Positions 44,779 through 55,454 of a DNA stretch of 64,000 nucleotides are shown here, one piece after another. Below the pieces are notes generated by a model. The model was not told the DNA's origin and did no database searches. It was given only the letters and a program-made list of their open reading frames with translations. Within the stretch, counting starts at the first letter, position 1. The number at the start of each line of letters is the position of its first letter. The position numbers and the translations under genes are program-made. This DNA comes from Clarkia xantiana subsp. parviflora (taxonomy: Eukaryota > Streptophyta > Magnoliopsida > Myrtales > Onagraceae): positions 22,654,001-22,718,000 of the forward strand of contig JAPTYO010000003.1 of the NCBI GenBank assembly GCA_036873135.1, given 5' to 3'.

Positions 44779-45597
44779 CATAAGAGCTGAAAGGTTGTTG
44801 GGTTTTAGTTGCTTTCAGCAGTTTTTTTATATTTCCCTTGGCATCAGTTCCAACAGCAACAATCTTCATACGCATAGCAGCACTTGCTGGTTTTTTTCCG
44901 TGTGCTGAGACTGCGATAATGCACACATTTCGGTTGTGGCCTTCTCTTGCCTGCAATTACCAAATAATCGGTTGATTTGAAATAAGAACGCAATGTCACA
45001 AAATCAACAAGTCTATCACAAATTTAACATATATACTAAAAGTTAGTATTTAAAAACATCTTTAAAAAAAAGTTAACTGAGTTGACAGCAGCTTTCCCAT
45101 GATAATCAAAAGAGTTTCAAAGTTCTATAATGAACAAAGAAGAACACTCCAAAGTTAAACCATAGTTAACAAGTAACTATACCAAGAAGCACAAATAACC
45201 ATAAGCCCGACGTATTCTCCAGCAGAACCGACATTAGGTCGTAGAAAGAATGAATCAAAACTGATGATAGTACAAAGTAGGTCTCCCAAATGTCCAAACA
45301 TTTCCTGAAAACCAAATAAATTTCGTTTCATCAAATTTAGACTTGCAAGTGAAAGATATGGCTGCTCTATAGAAAAAATAACATGAAGAACACCCTACCC
45401 ATACCTGCAGCTTGTCGATAGGAGCAAATGGGTGAATGTTGGTGAAACTAAGAAAGTCACTGGTGCAATCTCAGTTGTGGCATTAAACTTCATGGTGCAA
45501 TCTCAGTTGTGGCATTAAACTTCATGGTGCAAGATCCCAGTGGAATCATATTGTAGTAGAGAGAGATCCTTGGATTGAGGTTGTGGATGTAAGGTAC
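44779..45597 (-). pseudogene. GLDP (fragment): Captured fragment of glycine decarboxylase P-protein
   Basis: Three exon pieces with splice signals kept: 45405-45597 (YIHNL, then [10 protein letters not shown], then FTNIHPFAPIDKLQ, donor CAG/GTAT), about 45188-45304 ([14 protein letters not shown], then [12 protein letters not shown]) and 44779-44950 ([34 protein letters not shown], then NNLSALM after a one-base frameshift). The order and motifs match the C-terminal half of the PLP-dependent P-protein of the mitochondrial glycine cleavage system. Damage: a 33-bp tandem duplication near 45450-45520, the frameshift, and loss of residues after GNI. The PLP-lysine region and everything N-terminal are absent, so no activity is possible. 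Retention of introns shows DNA-level capture, as Helitrons do, not retroposition. Confidence 0.88.
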
Positions 45598-47099
45598 CTA
45601 TTCAATGAACCTTCAGAAAATATAAAAGTTAGATGTACAAAATCTCTCAACTTAAATAATCATATCAGTTACCAAACTATTTTGAAAAGTTATAAGATAA
45701 ATACCTATAATAGTTCATTCATCTTCGAATCTATGAACATAAAAGCACATAAATCCAACATATGTTTGCTCTTTTTTTTGGTAAAACATATATTTTTTCA
45801 TATAATTTGTTTAGATACATTAACAATATTATTTAATAGTAAAATAATTATCTCAGATAATCGTACTCTTTTATGTTACACACCAACGCCACTGTATGTC
45901 GATTTCTGAAAGTTTTTGACTTTGTTGCTATCTCTTTCCCATGTAAACCATGGAGACATTAATTCCAAAAGGTTTAGAACATATTCTTAGATATCCTGTG
46001 GGAAAAACATAACCAAGGTCTTAAAGCATATTAAAAGTCATATGAACCAAGTTATTATCTCAACTTATTTGATCAATAGAAGTTGCTTATCTCAAAGAAC
46101 GAATTTTAAAAAAAAAACATCTAAAATAATATGTCAATATCTAAACATCTAAAAAGAGAGTGTATCCAAGTTTCCATATTTCACAATCATTCAAGCCCCT
46201 ATCAAACAAGATAATAAAAAACCGTGAGAATAGAACTTTATTCGCCAGGAAAAATAAAGAAAAATAGCTTGTGTTAGAAAAACTAAGCATTTAAAAACCA
46301 GTTGTGATATACATATCATAATGTGCCATTCAACTTGCAAAATATCATAATGTGCCATTCAACTTGCAAAAATTATTTGAAGATAATGTGCTCATGAAGT
46401 TCTGTATCTTGTAAAGCATGATGATGCAGAACTGTTAACAGACTTGGGATTAATAAAAATGATGATATATCTAAAAAAATAAATTAAGGAATTCATTGGG
46501 TTGTTTTCTATGAGATCTTAGAATGAATAATAATCAATTGTGCGCTTCTAAATAGGATGTGTTCCAATTATTTCTCCCAGATTGCTACACAGATCTATAT
46601 ACAAATGTAATTAGCTCTTTCCTTTTTGGCAATAAGACATGCTTAAAATTATCTAATTTCTCACCCGATTAGTATAAGAATGAAAAGAAATGTTGTATTC
46701 TTTTCTTTTTTAGAACTGAGTCATGATTAATTATATAATACTCTACATGATGCTATTATGACAATGAAAGAAAATGTTGCATATGGGCGAGAGTAAAAAT
46801 TTCTCATTAAGAAAAATAATGAATGATATCTTCATCCTAAAAACCACGCAGAACTATCTCAAATTTTTGCATAGCCTTCTCTCTACACGTAACTCTATAA
46901 TCAGATTATACGAAGGTGTGAAGTTGAAATAACAAACAAAAAATGTAACAAATTCATTGTCGTGTAGTCAAACTCTATCACTGACATCAGTCCTCTAAGA
47001 GGAGACAAGAAAAAAAAAAACTCAAGAGAAATCTCATGGTTACCTAAGAAAGATAGGAGAGCTTAATATATAGTATTCACAAGCAGTAAAGTTAAGCTT

Positions 47100-47210
47100 A
47101 CCAGCACCCATATCTTCTATATGGCACTATATCTATCAGAGTGTTCATTCTTTACTGTAGCATCACTCAGCTCAGCACCAGAAGGGATCCTGGAACTGCC
47201 TAAAAACATG
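47100..47210 (-). pseudogene. Exon-like fragment in Helitron B, unidentified (1)
   Basis: On the minus strand one frame reads SSRIPSGAELSDATVKNEHS for 20 codons and on to a stop, ending near a GTAAGC donor-like site. Composition and donor suggest a captured exon. I do not recognise the protein. It may belong with 47945-48112, which lies upstream on the same strand. Confidence 0.4.
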
Positions 47211-47944
47211 TCTATTATAAGATAACATGGAATAGGTATGTGAATAAACTATACCAACTAAACATGTTGCTAAACAGTAAAAATCACCGAATGAAGCAAT
47301 TTAAGATCTCTTACAGATATCTCCCTTAACAATTTACATATAAACCTTTAGATTCGAAATTTATTCAACATCATGGTAATTATAAGAATTTATAAGCATA
47401 AGCATCTTTCATTTTCGCTGTTTATATTATTTAATTTAGTATTTTTTGTTCCTCTATTCTTAAGAATGAATTGAATGATAATTATTTCGATGTTTAACCA
47501 GAAGAATAAGAAATCAAGCTTTCAGGCAAAAAAATAAACGTCAAAATACGCATGCTCAAGCGCACTATAGCATGACTATGAACTATGAAGTTTGGGTTCA
47601 GATGGTATTATCAGAACACACCTATAAATAATAGGCCCACTGCATTCTTATTTGTTATTCAATTTTTTATTAAATGAAGCATTCCCTCTTCAAGTAAAAT
47701 TAGGTTTGAAAAATCTCTGAGACTCTATGAACAAATATCAGACAATAAAATTTCAGCTAGTAATCCTATACTCAAATTTTCAACAAGAGAAAAACTAACA
47801 TCAAAACCGAGCCTATAAGAAAACATGAACTTAAAAGTTAGAATAACACATAGATGAGAATAGTAGGCAATAGGAATAAAACTGTTGCTTTTGCTCATGC
47901 CCTCCACGGTCAATTAAGTAAGTTTGTAGGCAGTAGAAAACTAA

Positions 47945-48112
47945 AAGAAAGGGTTTAAAGGTACCTGGTCACCGAACAACACAACGTGAAGTTTGTATTC
48001 ATGCTGGTTAGACTCGACAACCGGTCAATAGTTCGTGGAAGCTCATCGCTGTGTTCCAGTCTTCCAATTCGTTCCAAGTATGATTCAGTAGGTGTTTGCA
48101 AGGCTATTCAGA
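47945..48112 (-). pseudogene. Exon-like fragment in Helitron B, unidentified (2)
   Basis: The minus-strand frame reads ESYLERIGRLEHSDELPRTI and continues DRLSSLTSMNTNFT, ending at CAG/GTACC, a possible donor. It is acidic/basic mixed and helix-like. I do not recognise the parent gene. Confidence 0.4.
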
Positions 48113-48691
48113 CAATAAAACAAACAACTTATGTGCATGATCAAGTCTAAATAGAAAAATGCACAAATACATTTGAAGTCAACCCACTGATAAATTAGGA
48201 TGAGATTAGAGAAACATTACACTGTTAATCTATAGTAGAAGCAACTGAATAAAAATTGACAAGCATAAGTAGCAAGACAATCGTCACAAGGTACCATGAA
48301 ATTGAGGCAGTGGGAATCCTACCACCGTTGGAGCAGGCTAGAATATGGAGTCGACCGATGTCGGAATATGATTCCGCCACCTCGTCGTTGGTACGAGCGC
48401 AAGGTGGTTCTAAAGTCGCCACCGATGTCGTTAGTACTACCGTTGATCACCAACTGGGCCATAATGGGAAGGGATGGGAGGATTAGACAACCGCCATATC
48501 TTGAACAGAATGGAGAGGAAATGGGAGAATTAGAGAGGGAATAATAAGAGAGAAATAGTAGTTGGACTGAGAAGGTATCTGGATTAGTAACGGGGCGGAA
48601 TCAAAGCGGTGTAGTATTCTGCGGCACTGGTTGGTGAAAAGTAGCGTCGATTAAGTGTGAGGACAGGCCATGCTTTTATAATAGGTATAGA

Positions 48692-49697
48692 TATAGATAA
48701 TAGATAATAGATATATATTTAATTGTTAGATTCAATGTAATTTAAATTGTTAATGTGTCAAAATGCCATTGGATATAAATGTTGATGTGTCAAGATGTGA
48801 GAAAATGTAAATGCTAACGTGTCATGATGTGGGAGAATGGTTCTCTTTCCTTCTCCTTTATTATATATATATAGATAGATTGTTAAACTACAAACATTAA
48901 ACATTAACATGTATGTAAAATATTGAAATTATGTTCCGCTTTGATTGGTCATGTAATGCAGCAAATGTATTGTAATATATTTTATTACAAATAATATGAA
49001 CTTTCACAGCATTGAGAGGTTAAGGTGCTATTGCCGCCTATTTTACAATGAACTTTAACTGATAGTTTAGGGTATTGTGCGCACCATAATATTAAGATTC
49101 ATATGCGGAGCCAACATCCTCATGAACAAAATTTGAACCCTAAATCTTATCACCATCCATCAATATAAGAAAGAAATCACACCTTATTATGAACTTAATG
49201 ATACCATTCATTTGGAACTTAATGCACGGGCATAGAACCCTAGTAGTTTTTTAATTGATAGATAGTGTAATTATTAATGAGTGAGGATTTATGCTGTAAT
49301 TATTTTTTTTACAAATTTAATGATTAAATTTAATACGTGATGTGTCAAACTTGTATTTAATGATTGATGACGTGTCATATTCTTATTGGAAGACCGGTTG
49401 ATATGGCAGAGCTAATGTGTCATTCCCGAATTTACTCTTAACGCTGATGTGGCAGTACCATAGTGAGTCACTCTCTTTCCTCTTGATTTAAAGGGACCAC
49501 ATTTTTCTCATATTATCTTTGTTCCTCCTTTATATATAATAATAATAGATATATATTTAATTGTTAGATTCAATGTAATTTAAATTGTTAATGTGTCAAA
49601 ATACCATTGGATATAAATGTTGATGTGTCAAGATGTGAGAAAATGTAAATGCTAACATGTCATGATGTGGGAGAATGGTTCTCTTTCCTCCTCCTTT

Positions 49698-49753
<56 letters not shown>

Positions 49754-50640
49754 TAGATAGATATATAGATAGATAGATTGTTAAACTACAAACATTAAAC
49801 ATTAACATGTATGTAAAATATTAAAATTATGTTCCGCTTTGATTGGTCATGTAATGCAGCAAATGTATTGTAATCTATTTTATTACAAATAATATGAACT
49901 TTCACAGCATTGAGAGGTTAAGGTGCTATTGCCGCCTATTTTACAATGAACTTTAACTGATAGTTTAGGGTATTGTGCCGCACCATAATATTTATATATA
50001 TATAGATAGATAGATATATAGATAGATTTTTAAACTACAAACATTAAACATTAACATGTATGTAAAATATTGAAATTATGTTCCGCTTTGATTGGTCATG
50101 TAATGCATCAAATGTATTGTAATCTATTTTATTACAAATAATATGAACTTTCACAGCATTGAGAGGTTAGGTGCTATTGCCGCCTATTTTACAATGAACT
50201 TTAACTGATAGTTTAGGGTATTGTGCCGCACCATAATATTAAGATTCATATGCGGAGCCAACATCCTCATGAACAAAATTTGAACCCTAAATCTTATCAC
50301 CATCCATCAATATAAGAAAGAAATCACACCTTATTATGAACTTAATGATACCATTCACTTGGAACTTAATGCACGGGCATAGAACCCTAGTAGTTTTTAA
50401 TTGATAGATAGTGTAATTATTAATGAGTGAGGATTTATGGTGTAATTATTTTTTTTACAAATTTAATACGTGATGTGTCAAACTTGTATTTAATGATTGA
50501 TGAAGTGTCATATTCTTATTGGAAGACCGGTTGATGTGGCATAGCTGATGTGTCATTCCCGAATTTACTCTTAACGCTGATATGGCAGTACCATAGTGAG
50601 TCACTCTCTTTCCTCTTGATTTATTATATATATAGATAGA
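48692..50640. mobile_element. Array of repeated Helitron-like segments
   Basis: Four segment types recur in direct order. X (TTGTTAGATTCAATGTAATT) occurs at 48723 and 49561. Y (TTCCGCTTTGATTGGTCATG) occurs near 48930, 49829 and 50078. Z (ATATGCGGAGCCAACATCC) occurs near 49101 and 50248, ending in GCACGGGCATAGAACCCTAG. W (GTGTAATTATTAATGAGTGA) occurs near 49264 and 50409. Borders carry TATATATAGATAGAT words, as at the 5' ends of the neighbouring Helitrons, and CTAG/T at segment ends. I read it as nested and tandemly duplicated Helitron copies; the individual borders are uncertain. Confidence 0.6.
49712..49751. repeat. (AT)n microsatellite
   Basis: About 40 bp of alternating TA in the second X segment. 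It is much shorter in the first X copy, which accounts for most of their length difference. Confidence 0.85.
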
Positions 50641-50901
50641 TATTCGGGTCCAGCCCGGAAATGACAAAATTGTAACGTTTTTGTTTTGTTTGGTTAAAAT
50701 TATTTTGTTGTAAAATTATGGTGCTTAACCGAGCCATGAGAAAGGTTTAGTTCCAATTCCCTTAATTATTAAGATGATCCGGATTCAAGTGACGGAACAT
50801 CCTAATATGATCCGCGATTATTTTCTCTTCATTTTATTCTCATTCTTCTATGGCGATTCTAGGACTTTTAATCTAGGATTTCTGATTTCTACAATACATA
50901 T

Positions 50902-50951
50902 ATAATTAATACAATACTTTTTTTTTTGCTGAAATAATTAATACAATACTT
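50902..50951 (-). repeat. Poly(A) micro-insertion with 18-bp target duplication
   Basis: ATAATTAATACAATACTT at 50902-50919 and 50934-50951 flanks 14 bases that on the minus strand read TTCAGC followed by 8 A. Confidence 0.72.
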
Positions 50952-50989
50952 GGTTTAATTACTGCAATGGTATATATAATGAAGTTATA

Positions 50990-51028
50990 AAGTTTATATA
51001 ATTTATCAAAAAAAAAAAGTTTATATAA
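50990..51028 (+). repeat. Poly(A) micro-insertion with 12-bp target duplication
   Basis: AAGTTTATATAA at 50990-51001 and 51017-51028 flanks 15 bases: TTTATC followed by 9 A. It lies less than 40 bp from the previous one. Confidence 0.65.
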
Positions 51029-51137
51029 AAAAAATAAAATAACCTAACTACTCCTACATTCATTTTTCAATGTAATATCCATATCTCTAGCATTACCAAA
51101 TATATTATTCGTTAATATTTATATTAGCTAATCCTAA

Positions 51138-51551
51138 GAGCATCCACAGTGGTACTACGTAAAGAATACGTAAACGTGGGTCCTACATATTTATTTAAGT
51201 AAAGCAACAAAAACTATCTACAGTGGTTTTACATAGCATTCCTTAAAGATGGGTCCCACACGTAAATTTATGTTTTTACATAAAGCATTCCTTAAATTTA
51301 AGTAATGCACTATGTATTACGTAAACAATTTTTTATTATAAATTAATTCATTTTATAATTAATGCTAATATCTTATTGGTGGTTGTTGGAAAATTTAATA
51401 ATAAAATATATTTAAGGAATATGTTTAAGTAATACGATTGCAGAGAAAATATTTTTTACGTGTGTTTTAAATTTACGTATTATTTAAAGTGTACATAACT
51501 GTCTATGTGGCAACTTTAAAGAATACAATTTAGGTAAAAGTGTGGATGCTC
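51138..51551 (-). mobile_element. Tourist-type MITE, second copy
   Basis: 414 bp with GAGCATCCACAGTGG termini and TAA duplicated on both sides (51135-51137, 51552-51554). It is the reverse-orientation sister of 29354-29770. Confidence 0.9.
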
Positions 51552-53038
51552 TAATACACTATTTATGTGCGAACCAAACACAGAAGATTGCATTGTACTG
51601 TTAAACATATATAGGACAAAAGGTGTTGTTTCCTTATCTTGTGTTGCAAGTAAAAATATTAGAGAGAACTTAAATTGGTATAAGATTTTGTTCGATTCTT
51701 GTACACTAAATCGAACATTATTATTCAGTCTTCCTCCTTACTCAACAATGATTACTTGGCAGCGAAGAAACGTGCCCAAAGAAAAACAAGGGCAAAACAA
51801 GGACACAATACGAATGTGGTGTTTAGATTGATCTAATTTGAGACTATTAAAATGTGAGTTAAGTAATGTAATGTTAGATTGCAGTAATGTTTTATTGTAC
51901 AGTATATATATAATATAAAGTGTAATATATTAGATTATAATATAATGTGATTTTATTATTATAATATTAATTTATAATTATAACATTAATCTGTATGAAA
52001 GTATACTTATTTATTAATTATGTTATAAGATTTAAGCATATAATTATTTTGAAAACACATAAATTACTCTCTATACTTTATGTTTGTGTTTAATCGGCAA
52101 TTCATGTACTATAAAACCAAATTTGAAAATATAAAGCTAAATATTTCACGCAAAATCTTCACACATATTGTAAGAACAGTATACGTATATTATTCTTTAT
52201 TAATAATATTGAGCATGAAGTAAATAAAAATCAAATAAAAAGATAATAACAATAACAATACACCATAGAATAAAGACTAGTCATAATAAACATTATGTAA
52301 TTTCGACTCTAATTTCACATTACTTTCATTTTTGAATGCAATTTCATATTACAATGGATGCAAATTGAACATGCAAATTGAACGTACTCACAAATTATAA
52401 TGGAATTCACATTATATTATATTATAGATTTGACACAAAGATTGTAATGTGAGTGGTAATATTGAATTATGTTCCATATTACATCCATCCAAACACCTCC
52501 TAACTTCATTACAAAAATCTACCATAGAGGCCAACCCGATTCTTCATCTACCATAGAGGCCAACCCGATTCTTCGTCTTCAGTTGCAACCTTTCGATCAA
52601 CTTATCGCCAATCGAACAAGCAAACTGCAATCACAAATAGTTCAATGCTTTTCAGATACCAAGATGATGAAATTTCAGTTCCACTACTAAGGTGATTTAA
52701 AAAAGGGTTAATCACTAAGTTAATGCAAGCTGACAAATTGTTTTTTTTTTTGCATGGTCTCACGAATTGTTAACTAAATTTTATTTTAACATAAAAAATT
52801 TAGTTCAACTTATCAAACTGTGCAATTTTTAGCTCTGATTTATGTCTTGTTTATTTGAACGGAAAATCTTATTTATCATTGCTTTCCTTCCAAAATAAAT
52901 AGGAAAAACCTCATGTATTGTAGATGTAAAGGCGGTAGCAAATACTTTTTCTATGTATCATTGCTTTCCATCCAAAATAGATAGGAAATGAAATGACTCT
53001 AGTTAATTGCACAGTTAGACAAACTGAGTCACATTTCT
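51552..53038. other. Gene-free stretch
   Basis: The open frame at 51565-51831 starts at the MITE edge and has no recognisable domain. At 52518-52575 a 29-bp segment (ATCTACCATAGAGGCCAACC and on) is directly repeated twice. Nothing else is seen. Confidence 0.45.
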
Positions 53039-53312
53039 TGAATTTTTCACTAAAATAGTACTATTTAAAAAACCAAATACAAAAATAGTCTACTATAGCA
53101 AAACAATTACAAAATTAGTCTTTACTAAGAATCGGATTCTCAGCAAGAACTAATCCGGAATCGGACCGGGTAGATCAGAATTCGATCGGTAAAGGTGCCG
53201 ACTCCAGTTCAACCATTGCCGATAATCCGATTCTGGCAAGGATTAGTTTTGTAATTATTTTGTTACATTTGCATTTGGTTATTTAAATAGTACCATTTTA
53301 ATGAAAAATTCC
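53039..53312. mobile_element. Small inverted-repeat MITE
   Basis: Inverted arms of about 85 bp starting GAATTTTTCAYTAAAATRGT, with a GC-richer centre containing mirrored AATCGGATTCT/CCGATTCTGG words. It lies about 90 bp from the 3' end of the RADIALIS-like gene. No target duplication is assigned. Confidence 0.65.
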
Positions 53313-53403
53313 AGTTTTTTTTTTCTTAAAAAAAGTTTGGTTAGCAGTTTGTATGATGCAAAATTCAGCTAAACAACTTTATAATTAATGAACCTTTAAA
53401 AAA

Positions 53404-53703
53404 TCATAAGGTCTGCATATATACGTACTTTTGATGATCTTCATCATCTGCCCAATAAAGAGAGTGATACTCTTCAAACTGGAGCTTTTCATCCATAAAC
53501 CCAGACTCAATCAACTGCAGATCTTCCACAAGGATGAAGTATTGCTTCTGCAGATCCTCTGAGCTGCGCTTCCCTCCAACAATGGCGGCCACCGCCTCCC
53601 ATCGGCGTGGATGTAGTTCATCAACCACTGCAAGAGCAAGCTCAAACTTCTTGTTCTCTTCCCAACTCCACTCACCAATCAAATCTGCAAAACCAACCTC
53701 CAT
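53404..53703 (-). CDS. RADIALIS-like SANT/MYB protein
   Basis: 99 codons. A single SANT/MYB domain at about residues 12-66 has the three spaced aromatics W14, W35 and Y55, and the VGGKRSSEDLQKQY and VEDLQLIESG blocks typical of RADIALIS-like proteins (usually 80-105 aa). These small proteins lack an activation domain and act by competing with longer MYB factors for partners, in flower symmetry and development. The start is the only suitable ATG before the domain. The final residues are uncertain: AAAA/GTACGT at 53425-53434 could be a splice donor, and many RADIALIS-like genes have an intron there, so the last 8 or so residues may be intronic. The acidic tail (after residue 70) is longer than in the shortest members. 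Confidence 0.85.
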   Translation of the reverse strand: MEVGFADLIGEWSWEENKKFELALAVVDELHPRRWEAVAAIVGGKRSSEDLQKQYFILVEDLQLIESGFMDEKLQFEEYHSLYWADDEDHQKYVYMQTL

Positions 53704-55209
53704 TGCTGAACTAAACTCTCTGTCAAGCTCTCCTGCCTTGATTCATTAACAAGGCAAATGTGATCTGACCATTTTGCCCTTTTGGGGGATTCTCTTTTTT
53801 ACAAGCTATATTGGAGAGAGAGAGAGATGACAGAACGGAACCTCATTATATATATTTGAGGAACAACACGTCCGAATATTCTAATCCTGTCGGACAAAAA
53901 TAGATATCCAGAATTTATTTATTATAAAAAAAAAAAAACATAAAAGACAAAATCCAGTAGTTGTCTAAGTCAAACGATAATTGCTGCACGATATAGAATC
54001 TATGGTTTCCTTTCCACCAAATATTCCAAATGGTTAGTTGAAATATAAGGGTTTGAACAATTTGCTAACAAAATTTATACAAAGTTCTAATATGCTATAG
54101 CTTCGTTTAATTTGTTTATAAGGTGATAAACTTTTATGCTTTTTGTGTGTGTAGAAAAGGAGTATAAGTCAAATGAAAGGTTGCACCAACTCAAACTAAA
54201 CTGATCTAACCAAAATCTAACATAACTAGGCAAAATGCCTAAGTTCCTAAGTTTCTTTAGAGGAACATTATGTGCGACAAAACTAAATTCAGGATGAACC
54301 GAGAATCTAGTTATGACTTTCCGCAACCGATTGAGTTAGTTTTATGATACATATGTCTAAACTTGTATCTTATAAACTGGAATAAAAAATTCGTGCGGTT
54401 CAAAATAATAAACATATATTTCATTGACGGAAGAAATATTTAACACAATCAACCGAAATTTTCATGTTATTTGTTGTCTTGTTAATCCTTTGTTCAAATT
54501 GTTAACCGAACTTTTGAAAATTTTGCAATTTACTATATGAATTTTGCGAAATTTTTTTGATGTACTACATGTAAAGTTTGAGAAAAATGAGTAGTCGAAT
54601 TAAGATTAAATAATCGAACCGACAAGGTCCATAACCAAGTAACCAACCAACCACCGGTTTCTTGGAAGAAAAGAAGTAGACTTGTGAGGATATCTTTTCT
54701 TTTAATTTTCTCCACCACCTTCCAAACTATCGAGTGCTCAACTGGGTCACTGTCGAGGACTTTCTGGCAGCTCCAACGGAAAAGGAAATTAATTAATGGA
54801 CTGGAAATTCCCAATAAATCAAATATTATTATACATAAAATTTTGAAGAAAAAAATGATAATAATAATCTTTGGGTGGATTCGTCAGCGCATTGCATGGC
54901 AAGTGAAAGTGAAAGTTTGGTTCGTGCAATTAGTATTATCATTAGCTAATACAGATATATAAACTAATATATGTGTTTGGTTTAGATAATAGATTAGTGT
55001 ATTAATTAAACTACGTGTATTTGCTAGTATTCGCTTAACAAAATTTGTGTATTAATTTAAGATATGTTCAACCCCTTTAGAGTAACTTACTTATAAATAC
55101 ATACAAGTATATAAATGACTAAATTGTCTTTATGGTTGGTTTACTATAAAAATAAATATTAATTTGCTTTGTAAAAAGAGTAAAGCATTATTTGAGTCTT
55201 AATTTAAGT
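53704..55209. other. Gene-free stretch upstream of the RADIALIS-like gene
   Basis: The promoter of the SANT gene should lie at 53704-54000 on the minus strand; a GA-repeat (53813-53826) is in it. Open frames at 54087-54326 and 54533-54962 overlap on both strands and show no domain. Confidence 0.45.
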
Positions 55210-55454
55210 GGACTTTTCTACAATGCTCTTGGAGCACCATGCTTTTGCCACTAATTTTTTTATTTTTCTATTGCCCTAAAGGTGAACCCCATAGGGAAAT
55301 TGATATTATTAATAGTACGATACACATCTTAGGTGTAGTTAAAAAAATTCATATTTTTTCATACTTTTAAAGTTTTACTTATGTTACAATTAAATCCACC
55401 ATAGTATTAAAAAAACCAAAAGTATGGTGCTCCCAAAGCAAAGTAGAAAAATCC
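55210..55454 (-). mobile_element. MULE-type MITE, third copy
   Basis: Starts GGACTTTTCTACAATGCTCT and ends GTAGAAAAATCC. The interior matches 29013-29258 in reverse (CTTAGGTGTAGTTAAAAAAA and others). The flanks no longer show a clean 9-bp duplication. Confidence 0.8.

Larger units (their letters stand above)
44028..48691 (-). mobile_element. Helitron with captured gene fragments (B)
   Basis: 4664 bp on the minus strand. The 5' end TCTATACCTATTATAAAAGC is at 48691, preceded by A. The 3' end CCCTAG is at 44028, followed by T. A hairpin (GCGCGTGC-AAC-GCATGCGC, one G-T pair) lies about 10 bases inside. The flanks 43978-44027 and 48692 onward match the uninterrupted sequence at 49490-49570, which serves as an empty-site paralogue and confirms both borders. 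It carries a glycine decarboxylase P-protein fragment and at least one unidentified exon-like pair. No Rep/helicase gene is present, so it needed help to move. Confidence 0.85.

Noticed and set aside
44708..44956. 82-codon minus-strand frame as a gene
   Set aside because: It is exon 3 of the captured P-protein fragment running into an intron; it lacks the rest of the protein and is frameshifted.
51565..51831. 88-codon open frame
   Set aside because: It starts at the edge of a MITE and shows no domain, no splice partner and no promoter-like context.
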